64,000 nt of DNA from Sinotaia quadrata (taxonomy: Eukaryota; Mollusca; Gastropoda; Architaenioglossa; Viviparidae), in contig CM054181.1 of the NCBI GenBank assembly GCA_028829895.1, positions 34,272,259-34,336,258 of the forward strand, given 5' to 3'. The position numbers and the translations under genes are program-made. How positions within the stretch are numbered: the stretch's first letter is position 1; every line of letters starts with the position of its first letter. Positions 45,845 through 58,640 of the stretch are shown here, piece by piece. Under the pieces are notes generated by a model. That model had not been told where the DNA came from and searched no databases. It saw nothing but the letters and a program-made list of their open reading frames with translations.

Positions 45845-46610
45845 TTAATATAAAGTCATTTATTATAGTGGATATTAATACAGTAAAGAGTCTAGCCATA
45901 TGAATTCAATGGATATTAATACAGTAAAGAGTCTAGCCATATGAATTCAATGGATATTAATACAGTAAAATGTCATTTCTACCATAGATATTAGTATAAA
46001 AAAAAAATTTAGTCCGTCATTTACTACAGTGGATATTATATTACTATAGTAAAATTCTAGTCCTGTCATTTACTAGAGTGGATATTATATTAATATAGTA
46101 AAATATCTAGTCCTGTCATTTATACAGTGGATATTATATTAATACAGTAAAAAATCTAGTCCTGTCATTTACTACAGTGGATATTAATATAGTAAAAATT
46201 CTAGTGTTGTCATTTACTACAATGGATATTAATATAGTAAAAATTCTAGTGTTGTCATTTACTACAGTGGATATTAATATGTTATTAATATTTATATTAA
46301 TAAAAAAATCTTATCCTGTCATTTACTACAGTGGATATTAATATAGTAAAAGAAATCTATATTTGTCATTTACTACAGTGCATATTAATATAGTAAAAAG
46401 TCTCGCCCTATCATTTACTACCGTGGATATTAATATTGTAGCCCTATCATATACTGCAGTGGATACTGATATAGTAAAAATATCTAGTCCTGTCATTTAC
46501 TATCGTGGATATTAATTTCTGTAAACCTGTCACACTCTACAGTGGATATTAATATAGTAAAACATCTAGTCCTGTCATTTACTACAGTGGGTAGTATACT
46601 ACAGTACTAT
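45845..46610. repeat. About 42-46-bp minisatellite, about 16 copies
   Basis: CATTTACTACAGTGGATATT and AATATAGTAAAAA-TCTAGTCCTG strings recur with many small differences. It ends in a TAGTATACTACAGTACTATA palindromic patch. Confidence 0.92.
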
Positions 46611-46689
46611 ACTATAGTATACTACAAGTCTGGTTTTCGTTTTTTATATTTATTACGATATTCATAGAGCACACGAAAACAGTAATAAG

Positions 46690-46945
46690 ACTTCGCGGAA
46701 ATAAATAGCGATATGTGTGCAAGTGTTTCACAGTACACTCTGTAAGAGAGGTGATATTTTTGGAAATAAGTGTGTTATATTGTTTCACGGTACACCGTCT
46801 AAGACATATGATATTTTTGGAAATAAGTAATGATATGTATTATACTGTTTCACGGTGCACCCTGTTAGAGATATGATATTTGTAAAAATAAGTAATGGCA
46901 TGTATTATAGTGTTTCACGGTACACACTGTAATAGAGATGATATA
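46690..46945. repeat. About 65-bp degenerate repeat, four copies
   Basis: GTGTTTCACGGTACAC, AGAGATATGATATTT and GAAATAAGTAATG strings recur. Confidence 0.8.
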
Positions 46946-47199
46946 TTTTTTTTGAAAAAAATTTGTGACGCGAGCAAGGGAAGTAATATACGTGGGATTT
47001 GAAACCCTGCAACTTACTATTATTTGAATTACTATTATTATTTCCCCCGATAAAGAGTAATATTATATATTGATATGAAGTGAATTATAAGTAATTTTTT
47101 TTAAAAAGAAAGAGAGAAAGGACCTCTGAACACTACCAGTGACACAAGAAGTAAATCAATCACTTGCCATTAACGTCATATTTGACATGGATATAATTA

Positions 47200-47290
47200 C
47201 CACACGTGACCACAATTTAACGAATTTAACATGAATATAATTACCACACGTGACCACAATTTAACGAATTTAACATGAATCTAATTACCA
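47200..47290. repeat. 44-bp duplication
   Basis: ATAATTACCACACGTGACCA plus CAATTTAACGAATTTAACAT occurs twice in succession. Confidence 0.9.
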
Positions 47291-47318
47291 AACCAATGTA
47301 GACGCTAGGGAATTAATT

Positions 47319-47322
<4 letters not shown>

Positions 47323-47393
<71 letters not shown>
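47323..47393. repeat. (AG)n microsatellite
   Basis: About 35 AG units, uninterrupted. Confidence 0.98.
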
Positions 47394-47396
<3 letters not shown>

Positions 47397-47429
47397 TATT
47401 AGTTTGTCCACTAACTATTTAAGATACGG

Positions 47430-47960
47430 TGTATACAACTGCTGAAATTATGGGTGTTCAATTGCTGAAACTTTGGGGTGTTCAATTGCTGAAAGTTTGG
47501 GGTGCTCAAGTTCAGAAGTATGGAGTGTTAAATTGCTGAAATTAGGGGTTTCAAATACTGCTGAAAGTATGGGGTGTTAAATTGCTGAAAGGTTGGGGTG
47601 TACAAATGCTGTAAATATGGGGTGTTAAATTGCTAAAAGTATGTTATGTCACTATTTGAGTTGTCAAATTATCAAATGACTTTATTGTTGACATTACTCA
47701 GCTTATCAAATGCCGATTTATGTGATATTAAGGGTATGAAGTAAATGAGTGATGGTGTGGCTTTTTGAAAGATAAACGTCATTTTCCTCGCTCATTGTCT
47801 GGGTCGATAAAGTATGCAGTATTTAGCGGTGACTTTATGGTCTACGGGTGCGATAAGGGTGTAGGGTACTCGATAAATTTATGGTCTACTGGGGCGATAT
47901 GGGTGTAAGGTATTCGATGACTTTATGTCTACTGGTTCGATAAGGGTGTAGGGTACTCGA
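47430..47960. repeat. Degenerate 28-32-bp and then about 60-bp repeats
   Basis: 47430-47645: GGGGTGTTCAATTGCTGAAA variants. 47800-47960: CGATAAGGGTGTAGGGTACT / TTTATGGTCTACTGG variants. Confidence 0.75.
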
Positions 47961-48129
47961 TGCTAATGCAAGGCTTGTTAGAGTGATTCGTATGCTAGAA
48001 TTGAAAAATATATGTAGAGGAATGCCATGGGAATGGGGTACTTTTTAATTAATTAGAGAGCCAAAGGTATGGCTTAACATTTATTTTAACTAACTGGAGA
48101 GCCGAAGCTGTGGAGTATATTAAACTGAT

Positions 48130-48410
48130 CGTTTGGTGAAAACTTTAAAACTTGTGGAGTATTGAAGTATTAAAATACATGTGGAGTACTGAAACACTAG
48201 TCATTTGTGGGGTACTGAAGCACTAAACACTTGTGGGGTACAGAAGTACTAAACAAAATTGTGGAGTACTAAGACACTAGTCTAGTCATCTGTAGGGTAC
48301 TGAAGCACTAAACAAAACTGTGGGGTACTGAAGTACTAAACACTTGTGGGGTAGAGAAGCACTAAACAAAATTGTGGGGTACTGAAGCACTAAACAAAAT
48401 TGTATAATAT
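48130..48410. repeat. Degenerate 30-36-bp minisatellite
   Basis: Variants of TGTGGGGTACTGAAGCACTA plus AACAAAAT recur about eight times. Confidence 0.8.
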
Positions 48411-48499
48411 CTAGAAAGTGTGAACTCTGTTCAGAGTGCGAGAATACTGTAAAGATCTGTCCAAACTTTTCTCAGTGTAGTTCACGATTCCTCCCTGCT

Positions 48500-48925
48500 C
48501 ATCAAAACTATAGATATAAATGCATTATAATACTTGGGGGTTTCTTTACAGCTAAAGATATAAATGTATTACAATATTTGATTATTGCATCTAAAGATTT
48601 GAAATGCATTAAACAATTTGTTTATTACAGCTAAAGATATAAATGCATTACAATACTTGCTCATCAGACTTGAAATGCATTACAATATTTGTTTATTACA
48701 GCTAAAGATATAAATGCATTACAATATTTGTTTATTACAGCTAAAGATATAAATGCATTACAATATTTGTTTATTACAGCTAAAGATATAAATGCATTAC
48801 AATACTTGCTCATCAGACTTCAATATTTGAAATGCATTACAATATTTGTTTATTACAGCTAAATATCTTAAAGGCATTAGTATACTTTGCTTCATCAAAG
48901 TTAAAGATTTGAAATGCATTACAAC
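48500..48925. repeat. About 39-bp minisatellite, about ten copies
   Basis: AGCTAAAGATATAAATGCAT and TACAATATTTGTTTATTAC recur. Confidence 0.88.
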
Positions 48926-48954
48926 ACTTGTTCAAAAGGTGTAAAAGACATTAC

Positions 48955-49110
48955 AATAATCCTTCCCCCCCCACCCCTATTCATGTACACCTAACAATCT
49001 TTGACACTGAACATATCCATGTAGTACTGCATCTTAACGTCCAATCTGCCATCCTCACCCCCACCCCCGTACATGTATACCTAACAAATTTTGAACATTT
49101 CAATATAGGA
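48955..49110. repeat. Imperfect duplication of a C-rich 100-bp segment
   Basis: CACCCCTATTCATGTACACC / CACCCCCGTACATGTATACC, both followed by TAACAA-TTTTGA. Confidence 0.65.
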
Positions 49111-49199
49111 CTGAGTCTTCTATAATCTAATTTCCCATGAACACAACTACTGAAAATTCTTTGGAAAAGTGAGAAAGACAACTTACAAATGTGAATTCA

Positions 49200-49530
49200 G
49201 TGACTAGATTTCATAATATTTCAGAAAATGTTTCATTCTCGATCTTTCACCCAACACTGATAAGCGCAGGATTGCCACCATACCGACATCGAGTGTTATC
49301 GTATGGTGCTGCAGAGCCGTGTGAAAGAGAATTAGTACGACAACACATTAAATAGTTGTCGTGTTTTTACTGACGCGATCACTGACAAAATCGAGAAGCT
49401 ATGACAAGTGAACCACTATCTACCTTGACCACACTGATAATATAATCATTCAAATGACGTCTATCTTATCACGCAATGCCCAGTCACTAGCGGGCCTCTC
49501 TTCACCTGTTGGAATGTTGAGATGGTCAAA
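49200..49530. promoter_or_regulatory. Single-copy block with two short perfect stem-loops
   Basis: CACCATAC pairs with GTATGGTG (about 49276-49308), and ACGACAAC (49337-49344) with GTTGTCGT (49355-49362). It also holds CAAATGACGTC and GTCACTAGCGGG. No coding sequence. Could be regulatory or a structured RNA; too little to decide. Confidence 0.25.
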
Positions 49531-49599
49531 TGGGGATTGAAACTTGCGTAATTTGTATTGTTGTTTGAATGGAGATATTGGCTTTCCTGACTTTCCGCT

Positions 49600-49798
49600 A
49601 ACTGCCCATTCTCCCTTGCTAAATTATTTTTTGTCAGTAAACTTTTTCTTTCTATATTTTACGACAACTGCCCATTCTCCCTTGCTAAATTATTTTTTGT
49701 CAGTAAACTTTTTCTTTCTATATTTTACGACAACTGCCCATTCTCCCTTGCTAACTTAGTTTTGTCAGTAAACGTTTTGTTTCTCTATTTTACGACAA
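49600..49798. repeat. 66-bp tandem repeat, three copies
   Basis: ACTGCCCATTCTCCCTTGCT at 49601, 49667 and 49733. Confidence 0.95.
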
Positions 49799-50159
49799 TT
49801 TTCAAAGTTCTTGGCATGCCTCCAACGCATCAATTCCGAACGAAGACAAATTTCTTCTCGAACTGATTAGTAAGTCAGAAAGGAAGAAATAATAAAAAAA
49901 ATGTTTTGTCTCTTAAAAAACAAAAGAACTTGATAAATATTTTCATGAAAATGTACTCTGAAAATGTTCCTTGTTTTGGTTGGAATGCCTGAAACGTAGT
50001 CAGATAAATAACTCTCCAGCCATCCATGTCCATCCACACACCTATCATCGGGTCGCACTAATAACTGGGGATGGTTGGCTAGAATTTTGCCTGAATAGTT
50101 ATTTTTCCTACTCTTTAAACATGAACCATTTAACAATTAAAAGAATTATCTATTAAAGC

Positions 50160-50520
50160 TACACTTAAACAACACAGGAATATTTTTTACAGCCAAAACT
50201 TAAATAACCCAAAAAAACACAAAGGACTTGTGTTTTTCAGTAGAAAATTAACCAACCAAAAGAGTGTTTCTGGCCAAAAATTAATCAGTTTGAAGAATAC
50301 TTTTACAGCCTAAAATTAAATGAATGAAAGACAATGATTTGGACAACAACAAAAAATAAATAACCCAAAGCACAATTCTTGAGACTAAAATTAAGCTCAC
50401 AAAAAAGCCAAAAGCATATTAGATTTAAAAATAAATAACCCAAAGCACAATGTCTTAAGACTAAAATTAAGCTCACAGAATAGCCGAAAGCATATTGGAT
50501 TTAAAAATAAATAACCAAGC
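50160..50520. repeat. Degenerate repeat
   Basis: TTAAAAATAAATAACCCAAA, GACTAAAATTAAGCTCACA and AGCCAAAAGCATATT strings recur two to five times. Confidence 0.65.
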
Positions 50521-50728
50521 AAAATTTTTTCGGTCAGGAATTGAATCTAAAGATCAATATTTTCAATATTTAACATTAGACAGTTGCAAGAAGGGCGTTT
50601 TCGATAAACTTTTCACAATCCGAAAGAAAATGGGTCTTCGGTCAAAATTTAAACAACCTAAAACAATGTTTTTGACCATCCACCCCCTCCACCCCCCGAA
50701 AAATATATCAACCTATAGTTTTAAAAGT

Positions 50729-50731
<3 letters not shown>

Positions 50732-50799
<68 letters not shown>
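50732..50799. repeat. (CT)n microsatellite
   Basis: About 33 CT units. Confidence 0.98.
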
Positions 50800-50802
<3 letters not shown>

Positions 50803-50899
50803 TCTCACACAAATAAAAAATCCTCAGCCAAACGAAAAGTAGAGTGAGTAGACGAACATGACAGTAACAGAAATTCACAGACGCACGCACGATGACATA

Positions 50900-51170
50900 A
50901 AAATACCCCTCCTCCTCAAAGCCATTAAAATAATTTATTTCAAAGTTTTAGGAATACATTAATATGGAAAATATTTTCTTTTTAAACTTTTCATTATTAG
51001 CCAGCAGGTCATAAACAGGAAAATACTGTAACATGATTTTTTAGAAACTGATTGCATTCAATTTTTCAAAAAATAATTGTAAGAGTACTGATTGTGTTCG
51101 AATTAAAAGATTAACTGTTTCTTCGATTTATAAGCGCTTTGAGAAATGTTTTACTAGACTTTTGTTTAAA
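50900..51170. other. No recognised feature
   Basis: AT-rich spacer. Confidence 0.5.
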
Positions 51171-51175
51171 TTAAA

Positions 51176-51565
51176 ATGAAGACTGCCAACATTAAAGACT
51201 TGAATAGTACACAGACAAAATAACACGGGGATCTAATACAACACACAACATGAAGACTGCCAACATTAAAGACTTGAATAGTACACAGACAAAATAACAC
51301 GGGGATCTAATACAACACACAACATGAAGACTGCCACATTAAAGACTTGAATAGTACACAGACAAAATAACACGGGGATCTAATACAACACACAACATGA
51401 AGACTGCCAACATTAAAGACTTGAATAGTAAACAGACAAAATAACAGCACGGGGACCTAATACAACACACAACATGAAGACTGCCAACATTAAAGACTTG
51501 AATAGTACACAGACAAAATAACAGCACGGGGACCTAATACAACACACAACAGGCAGAATGCCAAC
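51176..51565. repeat. About 74-76-bp tandem array, five copies plus diverged ends
   Basis: ATGAAGACTGCCAACATTAA, AGACTTGAATAGTACACAGA and GATCTAATACAACACACAAC recur. Confidence 0.95.
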
Positions 51566-52799
51566 ATTAAGGACATTTAACACTAAAGATAAAAAATAAT
51601 ATCATGGAGATCTTATACAACACACAACATGAAGACTGTCAACTTTGACGAATTTAGTATATGTCACAAAATAATAGCACAATAAAGGTATAATAATAAT
51701 AACACACAATATTTAGAATTGTTAACAAAGAGAGATGCTCTAATGAAAGATTATTTAAATGAAACATGCAAGTATGAAATAAACGTGTATTATTCTTCAA
51801 ATGCCAAGTAAACGTTCTTTTGCAAATTAAAGGCTTGTTCGTATTAGTTCATTTTGTTTCAATTATATATATATTTTTAATTAATACTATTATTTCTTTA
51901 AAAGACTCATTGAGTATATTTTCTTTTTATTTTATATTTATTAATTTAAAACTGGTTAAATAAATTGAAAAAAGAAATTAAAATCACCCCCCACCCAAGA
52001 ATACAAAAGAAATTATAATAATAATTTTAAAAAGAAAGAAAACAGGCAATGGAAAATTAATAAATATGTATATAAATAAAGTAAAATAAAAAAACGCATA
52101 TACTAAAATTAAATAAATGACATGTATTGAAGCTTTAAGAAATAATTGGATTTTTAAAAAAATTTAACATTTTTTTCTTGGTTAACTGATTGTACAATCA
52201 GTGGACTTTTAAAATCTAACCGATTAAAATTTCGATATTTTTGTTTTTCTATAGATTTCTTTATAATTTATTTTCTTAATTGATTGGCCTTTTAGGCTCT
52301 CCAGTTATTGTTTTTAAATGTTCCTTTACAGTTAATTGCTTATATTTTTTAACTCATTTTATGAACAACTTTTATTTTTTTAAACTCATCTATACTTTTT
52401 ATGACACTTTTGAAGAATGTTATTTTTTAAAAAATCATTGTTTCAACTACTTTTATCGTACTCATCTGTATTTTTTAAGACAAAGAGACAAAACTGATAC
52501 AATATAAAAATACATAATGCAATAGAGAGGGACAGCATTGATAAAGTATAGGATATTTAACACATTTTAAAGAGGACCATTACAAAGGAAAACTGTTGAT
52601 GCATAATACTACATTACAGAGGGACAATCATGATTTAAAAAAAAATACTTCACACATTACGGAAGGACAACAAAATAAAAATACTTAATAATGCATTACA
52701 GATGGAAATCACTGCAAGATGGACAATATTGATTTATAAATACATCAAATTTTAAACAGGGTTTTGATTACAAGTATTTAATACATTTTATACAATTAC
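51566..52799. other. No gene recognised
   Basis: Extremely AT-rich; long A and T runs; no array until 52800. Confidence 0.55.
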
Positions 52800-53470
52800 T
52801 TAGTATTAATAATCATAAACAGTTACTGAGCACGTCACTGAGGTTTAATAATCATATACAAGTACTGAATACGTCAATGAGGTTTAATAATGTAATCATA
52901 TACAAGTACTGAACATGTCAATGAGGTTTAATAATCATATACAAGTACTGAACACGTCAATGAGGTTTAATAATGTAATCATATACAAGTACTGAACATG
53001 TCAATGAGGTTTAATAATCATATACAAGTACTGAACATGTCAATGAGGTTTAATAATGTAATCATATACAAGTACTGAACATGTCAGTGAGGTTTAATAA
53101 TGTAATCATATACAAGTACTGAACATGTCAATGAGGTTTAATAATCATATACAAGTACTGAACATGTCAATGAGGTTTAATAATGTAATCATATACAAGT
53201 ACTGAACATGTCAATGAGGTTTAATAATGTAATCATATACAAGTACTGAACATGTCAGTGAGGTTTAATAATGTAATCATATACAAGTACTGAACATGTC
53301 AGTGAGGTTTAATAATGTAATCATATACAAATACTGAATAGGATAATAAGAGTAGGGTTAATAGTCATGTACAAATACTGAAAACATCACTGAGGGTTAA
53401 TAATCATATACAAATACTGAACACGTCACTGAGGGTTAATAATCATATACAAATACTGAATATGTCACTG
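52800..53470. repeat. 39/44-bp minisatellite, about 15 copies
   Basis: AATCATATACAAGTACTGAA and CATGTCAATGAGGTTTAATA recur; units with and without an extra ATGTA-type 5-mer alternate, forming higher-order blocks. Confidence 0.95.
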
Positions 53471-53880
53471 AAGAATAATATTTCTCTCAACACTACTTAT
53501 ATACAACAGGTCAGTATTGATCGATACATAAAAACATGTAATACTTTACACAGCCTCGATAAAGGTCAGTAGAGATATTGCGCAACACCTTACCAAGAGT
53601 CAACATTGATATCAAATAACAGCTAGCATGACACAGGGGGTTCAAACCTCTGATATTTCACACTCCGCAGCGCATTATACACAGCGAGTGACATCAAAAC
53701 GGTTCAAATAATTTTGATTGTCCACGTGTTCAAACAGCAGTTTAAAGTGAAATAGTTTGTTTGTTTTTAATGACTTATTCAAGAGGATATTCACATGAAT
53801 AAACTGCTGACAGCGAAATAACTTCTCAATGAAAGAAAAACTGCTGTTTTTGGTGTGCACATTCAAATTATGGGATAAGA
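53471..53880. other. No gene recognised
   Basis: GGGGGTTCAAACCTCTG near 53636 resembles a pol III B box but no A box partner is clear. Confidence 0.35.
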
Positions 53881-53883
53881 GGC

Positions 53884-54190
53884 GTGAACAAAATTTACAT
53901 TTGTGATGTTGACACTAAGACAAGTATCTTAAGCAACCAAGAAAAAAATACGTTTTTGATGTTGACATTAAAGTTTAAATACTTAAGCACCCAAGAGAAC
54001 ACGATTTGCATTTGTGATGTTGACACTAAAGCTGAAGTACTTAAGAAACCAAGAGAACAAAATTTACATTTGTGATGTTGATACTAATGCTTTACTACTT
54101 AAGCAACCAAGAATACAAACTTTATATTTGCGATGTTGACGGTAAAACTAAAGAGACTTAAGAAACCCAAAATACAAAACTTACATTAGT
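53884..54190. repeat. About 57-60-bp tandem repeat, five copies
   Basis: TTACATTTGTGATGTTGACA and ACTTAAGCAACCAAGA strings recur. Confidence 0.85.
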
Positions 54191-54214
54191 ATACACGTTA
54201 AATTTCATCTTACA

Positions 54215-54605
54215 ATCAATCCTTGTCTGGTGAGGTGTTGGCTAAAGTAGCTGTGATGTAGCTTTTCTGGTGAGGTATCTATCTATGTGTGCTGAGGTAA
54301 CTGTGACGAAGCCTGTCTGGTGAGATACCTATGTCTGCTGAGGTACCTATCTCTGTGTGCTGAGGTAGATGTGACGAAGCCTGTCTGGTGAGATACCTAT
54401 GTCTGCTGAGGTAGCTTATTGGTGAGGTACCTATCTATGTGTGCTGAGGTAGATGTGATGAATCTTGTCTGTTGAGATATCTATGCTGAGGTAGCTATGA
54501 TGAAGATTGTCTGGCGAGGTACCTATGCCAGCTAAGGTAGCATATCAGGTGATATACCTATGTCTGCTGAAGCAGATGTGATGAGGTTATATGGTGAAGT
54601 AGCTG
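54215..54605. repeat. Degenerate repeat with nested sub-units
   Basis: GGTGAGGTACCTATCTATGT, GTGCTGAGGTAGATGTGATG and AAGCCTGTCTGGTGAGATAC recur in changing order. Confidence 0.8.
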
Positions 54606-55200
54606 TCAAGTGATTCATTAATTTTCAATTCATTTTAATCGGATCACGATACACGCGGCGCTCAAGTGGATTTTTGAAATCTTTGGACGATATCGGTGGG
54701 TGAAAATATTTTATGACAACATTCGTTGAGCCGGATTACACATTCAACTGGTAATACCAGTTGACTTTAACCTGGCTAACTCCCACTGACTTTTACCTGG
54801 CGAATGCCAACTAACTTGTATTGTTTATCTGAGCCCTTAGACCTGACTCGGACTAACACTGACCACCTCTTCAGAGTTACAGTTCGGTGGATGGATTTCT
54901 CCATAAAGTCATACGTGCGAAGGATTAATACAACTGGTATTTTTTAAACTTTACTATACATTAATTAATCTCTGGTGTTTGCTAGTTTCTTTTCCTTACT
55001 GTCAAAACCAATTTTGAGTTCTGATAACAATTACTTCGATAAATAGATATAAATTAAACTATATTATTTGACAATATGTCATTTTCTTATTAAATCCGTA
55101 CTCTAATTCCACTAAGGCTTGCACTTATGAACACATCAAATTACTTATGTCATTTCAATTAATGCAGTAAACGATTCCACCTCAATCCGTATATCCATAT
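54606..55200. other. Single-copy sequence, no gene recognised
   Basis: 54640-54940 is of moderate complexity (ACACGCGGCGCTCAAGTGG; AACTGGTAATACCAGTT is an imperfect palindrome near 54747). The rest is AT-rich. Confidence 0.35.
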
Positions 55201-55203
55201 ATT

Positions 55204-55400
<197 letters not shown>

Positions 55401-55618
55401 TTGTTAATTAACATTAACGTTTGCCTAACCACACAATTTTTATCTAACACACACTACTTAAATTTAGTTAAATGACATTAAGCCTACAGTAAATCTGCCA
55501 CACTACAGTAATACAATTCCTGATTTATATAGCTGAGTCAAGGTGTTGCTATCATCAAGGTTAAAGACTATAAAATAAATAACTTTCAGACTAGTACTTT
55601 TTTAATGCAAGAAAACCT

Positions 55619-55860
55619 TACCTGTACGTAGTTGTTAAGTACTCAGCAGATGGCAGTTTCCTTGTCGTAAGATTGTCTCCCCTGGTGCTAGGAAGCCTGT
55701 TTACTACGACTGGCCAATTGCAATTAGAGTGGTGGAGTTTACCGCAGAAGTGTCAACACCGCCCGTCACATTATAGTCAGACACTCTAAGCCCCGCCCAT
55801 TTAGCGTACGCCAGCTAACGATCGTTTCTGAGGCGCTGTATTTACCCATTTTTCCTTCTT
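55619..55860 (-). promoter_or_regulatory. Promoter-like block with strong splice donor; possible noncoding first exon
   Basis: On the minus strand: GGGCGGGGC (GC box, about 55800-55792) and GACGGGCGG, ATTGCAATTGGCCAG (CCAAT on plus near 55714), then TACGTACAG|GTAAGG at 55619/55618, a near-consensus 5' splice site. The plus strand has TCAGCAGATGGCAG at 55643-55656, matching the CTCF pattern CCASYAGRKGGCRS at 13 of 14. No ATG between the GC box and the donor apart from weak ones. Could be a distant 5' exon of a minus-strand transcript, even Bsx; unproven. Confidence 0.3.
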
Positions 55861-56440
55861 CTTCGATTTTGTCGCACATAACATTTCCTAAGCGCGTTCG
55901 TCAAGACTCATTTTATTTGTGTTTTGCTGTTATTCTGCATCTTGTCAATTTTAGCCTGTTTTAGCCATTGCTTCTATTGCTCTCTCTCTCTTCCCCCCCC
56001 CCTCCGGTTAGTCTGTCAATCACTTGCTGACTCCCCCCTTTTCAACATAAACCCTACTACTACTCGCGCGCTGGGACTAATAAATAAATAAAATTTAATT
56101 TGAAATAATAATAATTATTTTTATTATCAGAGAAGTACTCGAAATCGACATGTCTATTAATGCCATAATCCACCACAGAATGAATGATTACAATTGGAGT
56201 CAGTTTTGTAATTTTATTTCAAATCACAAGTGAAATAGAAATACGTTATTAAATGTGAAGACGCGTTAAACAGAGTTCACTGATGATTGTGAATGAGAAA
56301 TAATTGCAAACTGCCATAAGTCGTCATTTCGTCAAGTTACTTTTCCTGTCTGTCTGTCTTTCTATCTATGTACCTACCTATCTATCTATCTGTCTGTCTG
56401 ACTTAACATTTGATATCAGTGTGTTTGATTGACGATGGCA
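55861..56440. other. No gene recognised
   Basis: T/C-rich to AT-rich sequence, C run at 55994-56003, CTAT/CTGT-rich patch at 56347-56400. Confidence 0.5.
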
Positions 56441-56900
56441 TTATCTGAACGAAGTGTCGAAGATGATTGCTATTTGTTCTTGCAGCAAACAAGAACTCGG
56501 CCGAATCAGCTTACACTCCCCACACAAGAGATCATGCAAAGCTGGCGCCACTTCAGCGTTAAGGCCGCTCGAATTGATTAGACGGAAGAAGGAAGACAAT
56601 CCGCTGATACTTCTACACCGAAGCCAGATTAGATTAAGCATGGCAGATTAGAGGGAAATCAAAGACCTCCGACAAGACACAGTTTTGCCCGCACGCTTCG
56701 TTAATCAGACTAATGAGGCGTAAAAATGTGCAAATTGCATCAATATTCCTCTAATAAAGTCATCAATTCTCCCCGTTCTTTCGCCCGTCTCAGCTCCTAG
56801 GGGAGACCATCCACAACGCTCTACTCTGAACTTAACGAAGTCCTTGCAATTCTACCGGGTAGAACGTTTGGTGTTATCGGATGGATGGTGACTGGTGAGC
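56441..56900. promoter_or_regulatory. Complex single-copy block, candidate enhancer
   Basis: CAGATTAGATTAAGC, GGCAGATTAGAGG, TTAATCAGACTAATGAGG and GCAAATTGCATCAAT give a cluster of homeodomain and octamer-like cores within about 150 bp. Open frames on both strands at 56441-56651 overlap and resemble no known protein. Confidence 0.4.
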
Positions 56901-56977
56901 TCAATTGAATCTTAAATGAAGGGGAAAACATACAACAATATAAAGTTAACTTTATAGATTTTTTTGTTGATTTTGTT

Positions 56978-57183
56978 GAATAGTGAATTTATGCTCTTTT
57001 GTTTTCTGGTTTTGTTTGTGTATCAAAATAGACTACGATCATTTAAATAGTGAATTTATGCTCTTTTGTTTTCTGGTTTTGTTTGTGTATCAAAATAGAC
57101 TACGATCATTTGAATAGTGAATTTATGCTCTTTTGTTTTCTGGTTTTGTTTGTGTATCAAAATAGACTACGATCATTTGAATA
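56978..57183. repeat. 67-bp tandem repeat, three copies
   Basis: TAGTGAATTTATGCTCTTTT at 56981, 57048 and 57115. Confidence 0.95.
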
Positions 57184-57218
57184 TTGAAGAGAGAATAAAA
57201 ACGAAATTATCAGCAAAT

Positions 57219-57346
57219 GCGACAATCTGGACTCATTAAATGATCGATTATTGCTAGTTACATTTACGTGTGGTTTCACTTGGCGACAATCTGGACTCAT
57301 TAAATGATCGATTGTTGCTCGTTACATTTACGTGTGGTTTCACTAA
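57219..57346. repeat. 64-bp tandem duplication
   Basis: GCGACAATCTGGACTCATTA and TACATTTACGTGTGGTTTCA each occur twice. Confidence 0.92.
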
Positions 57347-57700
57347 CCACTATTTAGTTCAATGTGTAAACAAATTATTAGAAGATAGTTAGACGGTTCT
57401 CCTTTACAAAAAAAAAAATCACTATTTCTTATAAAAAGTAAATAATCTAAAATCCTCTTTATACCTAAGCCATCGAATGTTTTTGTTTCTAATCTCGCAG
57501 GTGTTTAGTTTTATGAAAACATTTCCTGTTTAAAAAACAAATTTTGTCAAATTCAGTTCTGCGCGTTGACATCCAATTGTTGGCATGCTTTCAGATTTGT
57601 CGCCATTATTTGCAGAAAATAATGTATTCGTTAAACAGCTTTTTAAAATATCACATAAGTTAACAAAAAATTAAATACTTACTGTGAAAGCCGTCAAAAC
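57347..57700. other. No recognised feature
   Basis: AT-rich spacer. Confidence 0.5.
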
Positions 57701-57719
57701 TAATTTCTACCTCACTGAA

Positions 57720-58640
57720 GCAAACTGACTGTGACGCCAACACCACCCTAATTAATGGTTATGATATTTTTAATTAATTAGTCATCCATAACTAATTACA
57801 AGCGATGAGAATCTTAATTTACGTTATTAATAATTTTCCATCAGACACCACACGTCTCTCTCACATGGTGGATAATGCGGGTGCTGTAATCGCTTTATAA
57901 CTCCATTCTTTCTTACATTCAGTTCTCAACTTACAGAATTCCTACAACAGTATTTATTAATCCGATACACGCACACAGCAAAATAAATACAGCATATCAG
58001 TTTTATCAACAGGTTTACTAGAAACAATGTTAAGTGTTAAGCGTACTATACATGAGTATCTTAGTACAAACATTTGTAGAAATAATAGTCTACTCACATA
58101 ATACATTTCTTTGTAAACTACAAGAATCAATAGCAAAAATGCATGAAATATTTCTAAGTCCATTCTCTCTCAATCAGTCAGTTAACTCACCATTAAGCTA
58201 ATGGTGGCCTTTCACGACCTGATTTCTTGCCACACAAATTCAAGTGATCAAACAATAGACTTCTCTACAACATATAAACTTTTGATCTCAGCCCATTGGT
58301 TGGTCTCATTCTAATAAATCTTAACCATTGGATAATAAAAACTACTCATCCAGTTGGAACTGAACTGCATTACATCAGCAATTTCTAGCATGTTCTCACC
58401 TTCAGTGTTTACTCAAACTCTGACACAAAAATACTATCATAAGGAATGTCCAAGGTCGGGTCACTTCGACAATTAGACAATTTATAAAGCAATTTTGTCT
58501 AGAAATAGGGATAGTGTGATGCCAATGCCACTTAATTAATGGATATTAGTAGTAGTAGTAGTAGTAATTAATTATCAAAAACTAATTACAAGTGATGGGA
58601 ATCTTATTTATTTTATTAATAATCCTCCAACAGACACTAC
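57720..58640 (+). repeat. Interspersed repeat copy B (3' part) with a flanking duplicate
   Basis: 57890-58500 matches 62290-62880 and, inverted, 3485-3990. The segment after its end (58505-58645: AACTAATTACAAGTGATGGG, TATTAATAAT) repeats the segment before it (57722-57865: AACTAATTACAAGCGATGAG), so a repeat-containing unit of about 786 bp looks duplicated. A (TAG)n run lies at 58549-58566. Confidence 0.75.

Noticed and set aside
53627..53650. GGGGGTTCAAACCTCTG as a pol III B box
   Set aside because: No matching A box at the right distance, no tail.
56441..56651. Overlapping 65- and 66-codon frames on opposite strands
   Set aside because: Both open by composition in a GC-richer block; neither resembles a known protein.
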